A program made the translations under genes and the position numbers. The notes beneath the pieces were generated by a model. The model was given only the letters and a program-made list of their open reading frames with translations, was not told the origin of the DNA and ran no database searches. Shown in pieces: positions 1 through 7,716 of a DNA stretch of 34,156 nt. The stretch is from contig JAZOMF010000021.1 of assembly GCA_045653805.1 (NCBI GenBank), positions 1 through 34,156 of the forward strand, read 5' to 3'. Source of the DNA: SVTX01 sp045653805. GTDB taxonomy: Bacteria > Bacillota > Clostridia > Oscillospirales > CAG-272. Position 1 is the first letter of the stretch, and every line of letters starts with the position of its first letter.

Positions 1-2
1 AG

Positions 3-770
3 GTTTCGCTTCTCGACGACCGTCTGCTCGCAACCCCCCGCATTGCCATTGAGCGTTGCCGTCAGGTCGCATATCAGATGGCGGAGATCGCATTCCAATC
101 CGTTAAAAAATCCTTTACGCTTCTTGACAGCTTCGATAAAAAGCTGTTTGACGAGATCAAGAAGGAAGAGGACACCGTCGATATTTATGAGGACGAGATC
201 GGCTCATATCTGATGAAGATCACGAACTGCGACCTATCCAAAAAGGACAGCCTCGAGGTCACGAAGCTCTTCCATATGATCGGAAATCTCGAAAGACTTT
301 CCGACCACGCCGTCAACGTTGCGGAATCCGCAGAGGAAATGCACAGCAAAAAGCTGAATTTTTCTGCGACTGCCCAGCGCGAGCTTGCCGTCATGATGAC
401 CGCCGTTTACGAGGTCATGGATAACGCAATGATGGCGTTTATTCATAACGACGTTCAGGTCGCCGTTCGCGTAGAGCCTCTTGAAGAGGTCATCGACGAT
501 CTCCAGGATGCGCTCCGCTCCAATCATATCGAAAGACTCCGTGTCGGCGAATGCACCATTGAAATGGGCTTCATTCTCTCCGACCTGCTGACGAATCTGG
601 AACGCGTTGCCGACCACTGCTCCAATATTGCGGGCTGTGTGATCGAAATCGCAAACAACAGCCTCGGCATGCATAGTTATGCGGAAGGTCTTCGCCGCGG
701 CAATGAGGTCTACGATAAATATTTTGAGGATTATTCCAAAAAATATCAGCTTGGAGATATGCCGGACTAA
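3..770 (+). CDS. Na/Pi cotransporter family protein, PhoU-like C-terminal domain (5' partial)
   Basis: The reading frame is open from the window edge, giving 255 residues, so the gene starts outside. The first visible residues (LLDDRLLATPRIAIERCRQV) match the linker that follows the membrane part of NptA-type sodium/phosphate cotransporters. The rest is a helical PhoU-like domain with two related halves, each carrying a metal-ligand-like stretch (EDEIGSYLMKI and NLERLSDHAVNVAE in the first half, DLLTNLERVADHCSNIA in the second). Family knowledge: the membrane domain imports phosphate with Na+ and the cytoplasmic PhoU part is thought to regulate it. The E/D-xxx-D pattern LERxxDH occurs in both halves, which supports an intact domain. 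An internal ATG at 78 exists but lies inside the conserved linker, so it is not the start. A free-standing PhoU is less likely because of the LLATPRIAIE linker. Confidence 0.85.
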   Translation, partial: VSLLDDRLLATPRIAIERCRQVAYQMAEIAFQSVKKSFTLLDSFDKKLFDEIKKEEDTVDIYEDEIGSYLMKITNCDLSKKDSLEVTKLFHMIGNLERLSDHAVNVAESAEEMHSKKLNFSATAQRELAVMMTAVYEVMDNAMMAFIHNDVQVAVRVEPLEEVIDDLQDALRSNHIERLRVGECTIEMGFILSDLLTNLERVADHCSNIAGCVIEIANNSLGMHSYAEGLRRGNEVYDKYFEDYSKKYQLGDMPD

Positions 771-906
771 AGTGGATTCGGGTGCGGATGGGATCACCGT
801 CTCGCACGAAATGTACCGAACTTTTCAAAGACGAATACAGAAAAAAGCACGCCTGCAAATGCGTGATGTTCTTATCGGAGAAATCATAAAATATTGACAT
901 ACCCAC

Positions 907-925
907 GGGCGTTCAAAGAACGCCC
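907..925. other. 7-bp hairpin downstream of the phosphate transporter gene
   Basis: GGGCGTT (907-913), loop CAAAG, AACGCCC (919-925) is a perfect stem-loop 136 bases after the transporter stop. No T tract follows, so it is a weak candidate for transcript 3'-end processing. Apart from this hairpin and the terminator at 967-1006, I see no gene or site in 771-1028. Confidence 0.4.
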
Positions 926-966
926 TTACGGATAAGAAAAAATTGATCCGCAGAAAACAAATAGAT

Positions 967-1006
967 ACCCCGACAGATTCATCATAAAATCTGTCGGGGT
1001 TGTTTT
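967..1006. terminator. Intrinsic terminator, probably bidirectional
   Basis: Perfect 12-bp stem ACCCCGACAGAT (967-978) and ATCTGTCGGGGT (989-1000) with a 10-base loop, followed on the + strand by TGTTTT. On the - strand the stem is followed by ATTTGTTTTC. It separates the phosphate transporter gene (+) from the convergent small membrane-protein gene (-), so it can serve both. Confidence 0.8.
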
Positions 1007-1015
1007 ACTCTGTTT

Positions 1016-1422
1016 GATAAATTGGAATTTATGATTTTACATTGACAATTATATCAATCAAAAGAACAATCCCAAAGGTTACAGAGAGAAATATCTCAGT
1101 CCAATAAATAATGGCATTGTCCCAGCCGTTAAATACGTTTCCTAAAACAAAGCAGACAAGAAGTGTAAAAAAGGAATGAGCGATAAGCGATGTTAATGTA
1201 TAAATCCATTTGTTTGTCGTGTCATTTTTTGCGAAAAAATATATTGGTATTGCAATTATACATAAAATTATTTGAAATGCAAACCAAGCAACATCAGTGA
1301 TCAAATCATTCTTACACAACAGTATATTTACTACTGATAAAGCATGTATCAAGAAAACAACCGAGCCACTTTTAATTGTCTGTGTTTTCATTTTTTACCT
1401 CCTCATCAAATTCCAATTTATC
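1016..1422. repeat. 15-bp perfect inverted repeat bracketing the small membrane-protein gene
   Basis: GATAAATTGGAATTT at 1016-1030 recurs as its exact reverse complement at 1408-1422. The left copy overlaps the stop codon of the 120-aa ORF and the right copy lies about 17 bases upstream of its start codon, so the pair brackets the gene closely. The enclosed DNA is about 30% GC by my count of 1021-1380, against near 50% in the neighbours. The outer flanks do not match each other. Transposon-like ends are one reading; chance in AT-rich DNA is the other. Confidence 0.5.
1029..1391 (-). CDS. Hypothetical small membrane protein (120 aa, four predicted membrane segments)
   Basis: I do not recognise a family. 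The protein is almost entirely hydrophobic, with about four membrane segments: near residues 9-25, 34-54, 64-86 and 94-116. Short polar links lie between them (KNDLIT, AKNDTTNKW, FNGWDNA). It is therefore probably a polytopic inner-membrane protein with both ends on the same side. The start is secure because GAGGAGG lies 6-8 bases upstream of the ATG at 1391. The DNA is AT-rich (about 30% GC) unlike the surrounding genes, which suggests later acquisition. It stands alone, convergent with the phosphate transporter gene and sharing its terminator at 967-1006. No catalytic motif is visible. A transport accessory or immunity-type protein is possible, but nothing in the sequence decides this. Confidence 0.7.
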   Translation of the reverse strand: MKTQTIKSGSVVFLIHALSVVNILLCKNDLITDVAWFAFQIILCIIAIPIYFFAKNDTTNKWIYTLTSLIAHSFFTLLVCFVLGNVFNGWDNAIIYWTEIFLSVTFGIVLLIDIIVNVKS

Positions 1423-1518
1423 ATTTTGTTTTATCGCCAGTTTCGCCTTTGTATTACAGCGTTGCAAAAGGCGCCGGCACAGGGCAAAGCCCATACCCCC
1501 TAAGGTTGCGCGCACCCA

Positions 1519-1655
1519 AAGGCTCCCTCCGGGAGGGAGCTCCCGACGAAGTCGGGTGAAGGAGAGTGCGTTACAATGAAGTTAGTACAAATCTAAAGTC
1601 ACGCAGGCTCCTTCCGTCACGCTTCGCGTGCCACCTCCCTCTCGGAGGGAGGCTT
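1519..1655. repeat. MITE-like intergenic repeat made of nested hairpins
   Basis: The gap 1392-1800 has no gene. It carries a compact element whose ends are imperfect inverted repeats: AAGGCTCCCTCC at 1519-1530 and GGAGGGAGGCTT at 1644-1655. Inside are GCTCCCTCC-G-GGAGGGAGC (1522-1540), CCCGAC-gaa-GTCGGG (1542-1556), CACGC-ttc-GCGTG (1618-1630) and CCTCCCTC-tcg-GAGGGAGG (1634-1652). I recall similar AGGCTCCCTC... elements as frequent in gut Clostridia intergenic DNA, but cannot name the family. No transposase ORF is present, so it would be non-autonomous. Confidence 0.65.
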
Positions 1656-1719
1656 AAATAATCCGCCCGCAAGTGCGCACTTACTCACCACCGAAAATTG
1701 TGGTACAATTATAGAAAAG

Positions 1720-1755
1720 AGCCGATACGGAATAAAATCCATATCGGCTTTTTTC
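1720..1755. terminator. Intrinsic terminator hairpin, both strands possible
   Basis: AGCCGATACGG (1720-1730) pairs with CCATATCGGCT (1739-1749) with one mismatch and an 8-base loop, followed by TTTTTTC on the + strand. On the - strand the stem runs into CTTTTCTAT, so it can also end the methyltransferase-glycosyltransferase-phosphatase transcript, whose last stop is at 1801. A second small hairpin GAACCCG/CGGGTTC (1765-1785) lies between. Confidence 0.65.
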
Positions 1756-1800
1756 TGTCCTTTAGAACCCGTGCCTATCGGGTTCCGTTATTTTTATTAT

Positions 1801-2451
1801 TTAAACATATTCCAAAATTTGCTCTACCGTTTCAGCAATATATTTAGCACCCGATGCAGAAAGCTCCTCGCTGTCGCCGTAGCCGTACAGCACGCCAAGA
1901 GAATCGATTCCGTTGACCTGAGCTCCCAGCATATCCTGATCTCGGTCTCCTATCATCAAGGCTTCAGCCTTATTCTCGATCTTCGCCAGATCAAGGGCGT
2001 ATCTGATAACGTCTGCCTTTTTGTTTCTCGACTCATCCATACTCGCACCCGCAACGAAATCGAAATATTTCGCAAGATCAAAGTGATCAAGTATACGCTT
2101 TGCAAACTCCTCGGGCTTTGAGGTCGCCACAACAAGTATTTTTCCGTCCTTTTTTAATCTTTCCAAGAGCTCGGGAATACCGTCATATACCTTGTTTTCG
2201 AAAATTCCTCTGTCGCGGAAATATTCTCTGTAATATTCCACGCATTTGAGGGAGTTTTCTTCGGAAAACCCGTAATATTTCTTGAACGATGTAGAAAGAG
2301 GCGGACCTATAAAGCAATAAAGCTCACTTCTGTCCTCCACCTCTATTCCCCACTTTTTAAGGGCGTGAATTACCGAATTCGTAATTCCCTCTGCAGGGTC
2401 GGTCAGCGTTCCATCAAGATCAAAAAGCAGGTATTTATAATTTTTCATCAT
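1801..2451 (-). CDS. HAD-superfamily phosphatase, phosphoglycolate phosphatase-like
   Basis: 216 residues with the four HAD motifs in order: motif I FDLDGTLTD (nucleophile D11, acid D13), motif II VVATSK (about 136-141), the motif III Lys, and motif IV MIGDRDQDMLGA (about 171-182). The helical cap between motifs I and II, with SELYCFIGPPL, is like the Gph/YfnB group (subclass IA). Family members remove phosphate from phosphoglycolate, pyrophosphate or nucleotides; the substrate cannot be told from sequence. The first ATG overlaps the stop of the upstream glycosyltransferase as ATGA (4-base overlap), which indicates translational coupling. It is the last gene of the three-gene operon, followed by terminator-like hairpins. 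Confidence 0.85.
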   Translation of the reverse strand: MMKNYKYLLFDLDGTLTDPAEGITNSVIHALKKWGIEVEDRSELYCFIGPPLSTSFKKYYGFSEENSLKCVEYYREYFRDRGIFENKVYDGIPELLERLKKDGKILVVATSKPEEFAKRILDHFDLAKYFDFVAGASMDESRNKKADVIRYALDLAKIENKAEALMIGDRDQDMLGAQVNGIDSLGVLYGYGDSEELSASGAKYIAETVEQILEYV

Positions 2452-3161
2452 ATCTTCGCCTTCTTAATACGCTTTTTCATTTTGAGAATATCGCGCACCA
2501 TCTTGCAGGAATCACGGAGCACGTTTACCTTACTCTCGCGGTGGTTGATGATCTTAACCGGCATTTCAACTATCTTCATGCCAAAACGATTTGCCCAAAG
2601 GATACACTCAAAGTCAAAGGCAAAGCGATCGACCTCGCAAAGTGGAAAGATCTTCTTGGTAGCCGCTCCGGTAAATGCCTTGCATCCGCACTGAGAGTCA
2701 GAAAGCTTAAATCCGCCAACGATGGAAAGTACCTTAATATATATTTTGGAAGCCAACTTGCGGATAAAGGTATAGCCCTCGTAGCCGTCCTCGGAAAGGT
2801 TACGGGAGCCGATAACCATATCGGCATCGGGATTTGCCGCAAAGGTATCTGCAACTCTCTTTATAACATCGCATCCGTAAGCCAAGTCTGCATCGGTAAA
2901 CATAACTACGTCACCCTCGGCGGCAAGCATAGCGGTTCTGACGGCATATCCCTTACCGCGGTTGACCTCATATCCAACTACGCGAACACACGGAAGCTTC
3001 ATCTCCTCAACCATCTTGTCGCATCCGTCACCCGAACCATCGTTGGAGAAGATTATCTCGTAATCCTCAAAATTTGCGGACATATACTCGTGGAGAGTCT
3101 GCGCCGTTTCTCTAATAATGGAGCTTTCATTATACATGGGTATGCAAAGTGAAAATTTCAT
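2448..3161 (-). CDS. Family 2 glycosyltransferase, dolichyl/polyprenyl-phosphate glucose synthase-like
   Basis: GT-A fold glycosyltransferase of 237 residues from the chosen start. Visible motifs are the N-terminal SLCIPMYNES, the nucleotide-binding FSNDGSGDG (39-46), RGKGYAVRTAM (68-78) and the metal-binding DxD as TDADL (D90, D92). There is also a late SQCGCKAFTGAA segment typical of the ALG5/DPM1-like branch. These enzymes move a sugar from an NDP donor to a lipid phosphate carrier at the cytoplasmic membrane face. No membrane helices follow the catalytic domain, so the protein is soluble or peripheral. ATG 3161 is preferred because it starts one base after the methyltransferase stop with AAGAGA upstream; ATGs at 3170 and 3188 are alternatives. 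Its stop overlaps the start of the phosphatase gene. The biological acceptor is unknown. Confidence 0.85.
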   Translation of the reverse strand: MKFSLCIPMYNESSIIRETAQTLHEYMSANFEDYEIIFSNDGSGDGCDKMVEEMKLPCVRVVGYEVNRGKGYAVRTAMLAAEGDVVMFTDADLAYGCDVIKRVADTFAANPDADMVIGSRNLSEDGYEGYTFIRKLASKIYIKVLSIVGGFKLSDSQCGCKAFTGAATKKIFPLCEVDRFAFDFECILWANRFGMKIVEMPVKIINHRESKVNVLRDSCKMVRDILKMKKRIKKAKI

Positions 3162-3162
3162 T

Positions 3163-4005
3163 TCAGTCATTCTCTTTTCTGTAAACATTTATTTCAAACT
3201 CAATGTCGGTCACAAGCGATTCAAGGGAAGCAAGCTTTTCCTTATCACCCTCGCTAGTGCGCCAATAATAAGGAGTCATTGAGAAGAGTGCTGCGATATT
3301 TTCTTTGCCGCAGATCTCCACTGAATAATGGGCACTGATGCAATCAACCTTCTCCATATTTTTAGGCAGGTCTGCTCTCTCTCCGTTTTCGTAAACATCG
3401 TCGTAAATCGCCTTTTTAAGCCCCATAAGGTGCTCTTTTCCTGCGCCTACCACAAAAAGGTATCCACCTCTCTTGAGGATTCGCTTATACTCTTCCTCGG
3501 CACAGGGCGCAAAAATATTTGTCACCGCGTCGGCGCATCCGTCCTGCAAGGGCAATTCAAAAACACTGGCGGTTGCATAGAGCAGGTTTGTTTTCCCTTC
3601 TCTCTTGGCTTGTTTTGCACCCGACATACAGGCAAACTTTGAAAGATCAAAGCCAACGGTATTTTGTGACACCTCCGCCAGCATAGAGGTATAATACCCC
3701 TCTCCACATCCCGCATCTACAAGCAGCCCGCAATCGGGCACGTATTTTTTAACGGCGTCGCGTATAGGCAGAGCCGCTGACTTGTATGCACCGGTGCTCA
3801 AAAAAGCTCGTCTTGCCGCAACAGCCTCCTTGGAGTCGCCGCCCGTTACACCAAAGCTCAGATATCCATCAGAGGAAAAATCAAAGCTGTGTTTTTTATT
3901 TTTGGGATTCAAACCGTCACATTTAACGCTCTTTTTGTCCTCGGTGATGCTCATTCTGCCGCCACAAACGGGGCATTTAAGCATTGAACTTATGATGTCC
4001 TGCAT
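3163..4005 (-). CDS. 23S rRNA (guanine-N1) methyltransferase, RlmA family
   Basis: 280 residues. The N-terminus has a zinc-binding knuckle, CPVCGG (C11, C14) followed by C29 and H39, which is characteristic of RlmA proteins. A Rossmann SAM-binding motif LLVDAGCGEGYYT (94-106) follows, then the helical segment that binds substrate. RlmA enzymes methylate N1 of a guanine in 23S rRNA hairpin 35 (G745 or G748); which base is modified here, and any link to macrolide tolerance, is not decidable. ATG 4005 is chosen because AAAGGT lies just upstream; the frame extends to a TTG at 4029 with no good ribosome site. First gene of an operon with the glycosyltransferase, with a plausible promoter at 4046-4074. 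Confidence 0.85.
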   Translation of the reverse strand: MQDIISSMLKCPVCGGRMSITEDKKSVKCDGLNPKNKKHSFDFSSDGYLSFGVTGGDSKEAVAARRAFLSTGAYKSAALPIRDAVKKYVPDCGLLVDAGCGEGYYTSMLAEVSQNTVGFDLSKFACMSGAKQAKREGKTNLLYATASVFELPLQDGCADAVTNIFAPCAEEEYKRILKRGGYLFVVGAGKEHLMGLKKAIYDDVYENGERADLPKNMEKVDCISAHYSVEICGKENIAALFSMTPYYWRTSEGDKEKLASLESLVTDIEFEINVYRKEND

Positions 4006-4045
4006 TTTTATCTTACCTTTCGCTCTCAAATCTGCGCACCTTATT

Positions 4046-4074
4046 ATTTTACCGCAGAATTATGATTTTTGCAA
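4046..4074 (-). promoter_or_regulatory. Probable sigma-A promoter for the rlmA-like operon
   Basis: Read on the - strand: -35 TTGCAA (4069-4074), 17-base spacer, -10 TAAAAT (4046-4051). The -10 lies about 40 bases upstream of the chosen ATG at 4005. I see no clear terminator between the histidine kinase stop (4090) and this site, so readthrough from the kinase operon is possible. Confidence 0.5.
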
Positions 4075-4089
4075 TAGTTCAAGCAAATT

Positions 4090-5574
4090 TTATTTTTCGC
4101 TTATCTTACCATTATTTTCTTCAAAATCGCCATCAAATATGGCATCAAGCTCGAAATAGAAGGTGCTTCCCACTCCGAGAGTGCTCTCGACACCGTAGAT
4201 TGCCTTATGCGATTCAAGTATTCCCTTGACTATAGAAAGACCAAGTCCTGTTCCCACAACGGCGCGCTTATGAACCTTATCTACCTTGTAATATCTGTCC
4301 CAGATGTAGGGGATATCCTCCTCGGCTATTCCCTCGCCCGTATCGGTAACAGAAATTCTGACCTTGCCTCCCGCAACGGTTTGAACTATGGTGACCGTCT
4401 TATCCTCACCTGTATAATTGAGGGCGTTATTTATAAGGTTATACATTACCTGCAAAATCATGGTGCGATCTGCCTTGACGCAAACGCTTTGGTCGGCATT
4501 GAAATTGATAACGTATTTCTGGTCGGTCAGCTTTTCATATCGGGTAAGCACTGCCGCCACGGTTTCGGTGAGATCAAATACCTCAATATCGAGCTTTCTT
4601 GTGCCCGCTTTTATCTTCGAAAGATCAAGCACGTCATTTACCAGCTCGGTCAGCCTTTCGGTTTCATCTATAATTACTTGCACGTTTTCGGGGGTATTTT
4701 CATCGGGAATATCTCTCATCATCTCGCTATATCCCTTTATCATGGTAAGAGGTGTGCGCAGATCGTGAGAAATATTTGCCACAAGCTCTCTCTGTAAAAC
4801 ATCGGTTTTTTGAAGTTCACTTGCCGCATAGTTCAGCGCCTCTGCCAACTCCTCTGCCTCACGGTATCCACCGCCTACAAAGTGCGCTCCGTAGTCGCCC
4901 TTTGCGAGTCGTTTTGCCGATTGACCCATCCTCTGCATTGGCAAACAGATCATTCGCGAAAGCACAAGTGCCATTATCATAGCACCCATAACAAGAATAC
5001 ACATTATCCAGCCAAACTGTCGCTGCAAAGTAGTAACGGTAACGTCCAAGGGCTGAAGCTCCACGTCCTGCATAATAATGTAGTCAACACCCGAATCACT
5101 CTTTTTCACTGACACCATAAACGTGCTGTGAGAATTGGATTTATCATCCTTTCTGGTATGAGTATAAGTGCCCCCATTCTCGATAGCCATATGATAATAA
5201 CGGTTCAGTCCGTCACCTATATGGTGAAGAGAGCATCCCATATTCACGTCACTATCGGCAATGATCTCTGTGACTCCATTGGCAATTTTATATACCCTGA
5301 TACATGTCTGAGTTTCTACCGATCGAACATATACAACTTCGCAAAGACTGTCTTCATCATTAAAAACACTACTTATGTCACGGTCTGTTTGAAGCATCTC
5401 CTCGGTCTTTGCCTTCTCGTAAAACTGATTCAGCAAAACGATCTGGAACACCCAGATAACCAGCAATATCGTAGAAACAAACATAATGAGCGCGCCAAAC
5501 AACCGCCACGATATACTGGATACGTAGCGGTTGCCTCTATTGGTATTTGTCTGATTCATTCTGTTTTGCATCAT
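4090..5574 (-). CDS. Sensor histidine kinase (two-component system)
   Basis: 494 residues of classical architecture. Membrane helix 1 is at about 24-48, an extracellular sensor region at 49-183, membrane helix 2 at about 184-207 and a HAMP linker at about 208-262. The HisKA domain has the phospho-acceptor H270 in ISHDLRTPL. The HATPase domain has the N box (NLINNAL, about 379-385), the G1 box DTGEGI (411-416) and the G2 box GTGLGL (441-446). All catalytic residues are present. It follows the response regulator by 25 bases and the HtrA-like protease further up, so the three genes form one operon. Ribosome site is modest (GAAAGA); ATG 5574 or the next codon may be used. Signal unknown; the protease neighbour suggests cell-envelope or protein-quality sensing (inference). 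The partner regulator carries a premature stop. Confidence 0.9.
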   Translation of the reverse strand: MMQNRMNQTNTNRGNRYVSSISWRLFGALIMFVSTILLVIWVFQIVLLNQFYEKAKTEEMLQTDRDISSVFNDEDSLCEVVYVRSVETQTCIRVYKIANGVTEIIADSDVNMGCSLHHIGDGLNRYYHMAIENGGTYTHTRKDDKSNSHSTFMVSVKKSDSGVDYIIMQDVELQPLDVTVTTLQRQFGWIMCILVMGAMIMALVLSRMICLPMQRMGQSAKRLAKGDYGAHFVGGGYREAEELAEALNYAASELQKTDVLQRELVANISHDLRTPLTMIKGYSEMMRDIPDENTPENVQVIIDETERLTELVNDVLDLSKIKAGTRKLDIEVFDLTETVAAVLTRYEKLTDQKYVINFNADQSVCVKADRTMILQVMYNLINNALNYTGEDKTVTIVQTVAGGKVRISVTDTGEGIAEEDIPYIWDRYYKVDKVHKRAVVGTGLGLSIVKGILESHKAIYGVESTLGVGSTFYFELDAIFDGDFEENNGKISEK

Positions 5575-5599
5575 TTCACTAATCTTTCAAAATGATATT

Positions 5600-6301
5600 T
5601 TATTTATCATCGCCCTCGAAACGATAGCCCACTCCTCGGATAGTAACAATATACTTGCTATATTCGCCAAGGCTCTTACGAAGGAGCTTTACGTGAGTGT
5701 CAAGAGTTCTGGCATCTCCGTAGAAGTCATATCCCCATACCTCGCTGATAAGCTTTTCTCGCGAGAGCGCAACGTTCCTGTTTTCGATCATATAGAAGAA
5801 AAGATCGTACTCCTTGGGAGACATATCGACTCTTTCCCCTCTAACGTAAACCAGTCTTGCGGTAAGGTCGACCTTAAGGCCGCCGCCGTCTATCTCAACG
5901 ATAACATTAGGCGACTTCTTTGTCTCCTCGGGGGCTTTGCGGCTCATTCTCTTCATTATCGCCTCAATACGGAGCATAAGCTCCTTGGGCGAAAAGGGCT
6001 TGACCACATAGTCATCGATACCCAGTCCAAAGCCGTTTATCTTATCATATTACTCTCCTCTTGCGGAAAGCATTATCATAGGCGTATCGGTAACCTTCCG
6101 TATCTCTCGGCAAGCAGAAAATCCGTCCAACTCGGGCATCATGATGTCCATTATAACAATGTCGTATTTTCCCTTTCGACAAAGTCTTACAGCTTCCATT
6201 CCGTCTCCCGCCTCGGTAACAGAATGGCCTTCAAATTCGGCATACTTTTTAATTATAGAGCGTATTCTTGCCTCATCATCAACAACCAATATATGATACA
6301 T
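5600..6301 (-). pseudogene. OmpR/PhoB-type response regulator interrupted by an in-frame TAA
   Basis: The receiver domain runs from ATG 6301 (GAGGTG ribosome site): acidic pair D8-D9 in VVDDE, phospho-acceptor D52 in MDIMMPELDG, then PMIMLSARGE. Codon 84 is TAA (6050-6052). The same frame then continues without shift as YDKINGFGLGIDDYVVKPF, which is the expected end of the receiver with K101, and on through a winged-helix DNA-binding domain (DARTLDTHVKLLRKSLG, IRGVGYRF) to a stop at 5600. Relatives have Glu here, so a single GAA to TAA change explains the break. A strong AGGAGAG lies just before the stop, but the nearest ATG is out of frame; GTG 6007 could restart a DNA-binding-only protein. 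Readthrough, a sequencing error or a true pseudogene are all possible. The operon partners on either side are intact. Confidence 0.85.
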
Positions 6302-6333
6302 TTTCACACCTCACCTTCTGTAAATCAATAATT

Positions 6334-7548
6334 TTATTCAAGTCCTATGCTCATAGCATTTCTTTCACCAAGAGCATAGCTTACGGAAACTATTTTTCCA
6401 CCGCGCCTTACCTTTACAGTGATCTCATCGCCCACGCTATAAGAACGCACAACGGAATCGAAATTTGCAGAGGAAGTTATCTTGGTGTCGTTTACCGATA
6501 TAACTATATCTCCACACACAAGCTCATCTGTAAGCTTGGATTCAAGTATAACAACTCCTGTGCCGGTAATTCCGTACTGATAGTATGCCGCAGGAAGATT
6601 ATGACTTGTAACGTCAAGAAGAATAAGTCCGTGATCTGCTACGCCTTTAACGTAGCCATAGCTAATAAGATCCTCTATAATGCCGTGTGCATAGTCAACA
6701 GGAATAGCGAATCCAAGTCCCTCAATGTCACTTCCTGCCATTTTGGCATTTACGATGCCCACAAGCTCTCCTGCCATATTGAACATGCCTCCGCCCGAAT
6801 TGCCGGGATTGATGGCCGCATTGGTTTGGAGAAGGACAATATCGGTTCCGCCTACGTTAATGGTTCTTTCAGTTGCGCTTATAATACCCGTGGTAAGAGT
6901 TCCACCAAGGGAACCGAGAGGATTTCCTATAACCGCAATATCCTCGCCCACCACCAGATCGCCGCTGCAACCCAGAGGAGCAACGGTAAGATCAAGGTCA
7001 CTTGCATTGATCTTGATAACAGCAATATCCGCACCTTGATCGCTACCCATCAACACCGCTGCAAATTCTTCTCCTGTAGTCAATCGCACCAGTATATTTG
7101 TCGCACCATCCACAACGTGATGGTTTGTAACGATAAATCCTCTTTTATCTATTATAACTCCGCTTCCTGCTCCCTCGGTTACGTACTGACCCATCCAAGA
7201 ACTATTTTGTACCGTTTCGGTAGTTATCTCAACAACACTGCCGGAGATAGCATAGTAGACCTCACTGATGCTATTGTATGCCTGTCCTGCGCTGGTTATT
7301 TTGTCGCCCTCAGGATTTATTCCCTGATTTTTTCCAATAGATATCTCTTCTCTACTACCCTCGTACTCGGGCGAAGAATTGGGAGCTCCGGTCTCATCCC
7401 CACTTGGCAGATATTCGGGAAATCCGTCTACATCAAAATCAAATCTTAAAGTACCGCATGAGCATAACAGTGTAGCAAAAAGCAAAAGCGCCACAGTAAC
7501 GAAAATAACGTTTTTAGTTTTATTAAAGCCACAAAAAGGTCTTTTCAT
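6334..7548 (-). CDS. HtrA/DegP-like serine protease with PDZ domain, predicted lipoprotein
   Basis: 404 residues. The N-terminus has basic residues, a hydrophobic core and an LCSC lipobox with C31 as the lipidation site, so it is probably anchored on the outer face of the membrane. The S1C protease domain has the complete triad: H144 in TNHHVV, D174 in GADIAVI and S251 in NPGNSGGG. A single PDZ domain occupies about 305-395. HtrA proteins degrade or refold damaged envelope proteins. A Firmicutes HtrA normally has an N-terminal membrane helix; a lipobox is a variation. GGAGGTG lies 5 bases before ATG 7548. A TATAAT box on the - strand at 7587-7592 may be the -10, but I find no good -35. It is the first gene of the operon with the regulator and kinase, so the two-component system is probably co-induced with it (inference). 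Confidence 0.9.
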   Translation of the reverse strand: MKRPFCGFNKTKNVIFVTVALLLFATLLCSCGTLRFDFDVDGFPEYLPSGDETGAPNSSPEYEGSREEISIGKNQGINPEGDKITSAGQAYNSISEVYYAISGSVVEITTETVQNSSWMGQYVTEGAGSGVIIDKRGFIVTNHHVVDGATNILVRLTTGEEFAAVLMGSDQGADIAVIKINASDLDLTVAPLGCSGDLVVGEDIAVIGNPLGSLGGTLTTGIISATERTINVGGTDIVLLQTNAAINPGNSGGGMFNMAGELVGIVNAKMAGSDIEGLGFAIPVDYAHGIIEDLISYGYVKGVADHGLILLDVTSHNLPAAYYQYGITGTGVVILESKLTDELVCGDIVISVNDTKITSSANFDSVVRSYSVGDEITVKVRRGGKIVSVSYALGERNAMSIGLE

Positions 7549-7655
7549 GGGTACACCTCCACGGTCAAAGGATCTTACTTATACTCATTATAATAAAAAA
7601 ATGTGAACGTTTATTGAAGAATCGAGAAAAAGTCATTGAAAAGTATATATTTATG

Positions 7656-7684
7656 TTGTATTTGACAAAAACTTATGATATAAT
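7656..7684 (+). promoter_or_regulatory. Probable sigma-A promoter for queG-addB-addA
   Basis: -35 TTGTAT (7656-7661), 17-base spacer, -10 TATAAT (7679-7684), 33 bases before the queG-like ATG. A TTGACA at 7662-7667 is only 11 bases from the -10, too close to pair with it. The region 7549-7716 is the divergent control region with the HtrA operon. Confidence 0.55.
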
Positions 7685-7716
7685 GTAATTAGTAATATAT
7701 ATCTATAAGGATCGAC

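Noticed and set aside
829..894. Peptide ELFKDEYRKKH in one frame after the phosphate transporter stop, similar to its own C-terminus (YFEDYSKKY)
   Set aside because: Too short, no start or ribosome site, and the similarity is only a few residues; a duplicated gene end cannot be shown.
1696..1755. Extended -10 (TGGTACAAT) inside palindrome AATTGT-ggt-ACAATT, just before a terminator, as a possible tiny RNA
   Set aside because: No -35 match and the transcript would be little more than the terminator hairpin.
7662..7684. TTGACA and TATAAT upstream of queG taken together as a promoter
   Set aside because: Their spacing is 11 bases; the TTGTAT at 7656-7661 with 17-base spacing fits better.
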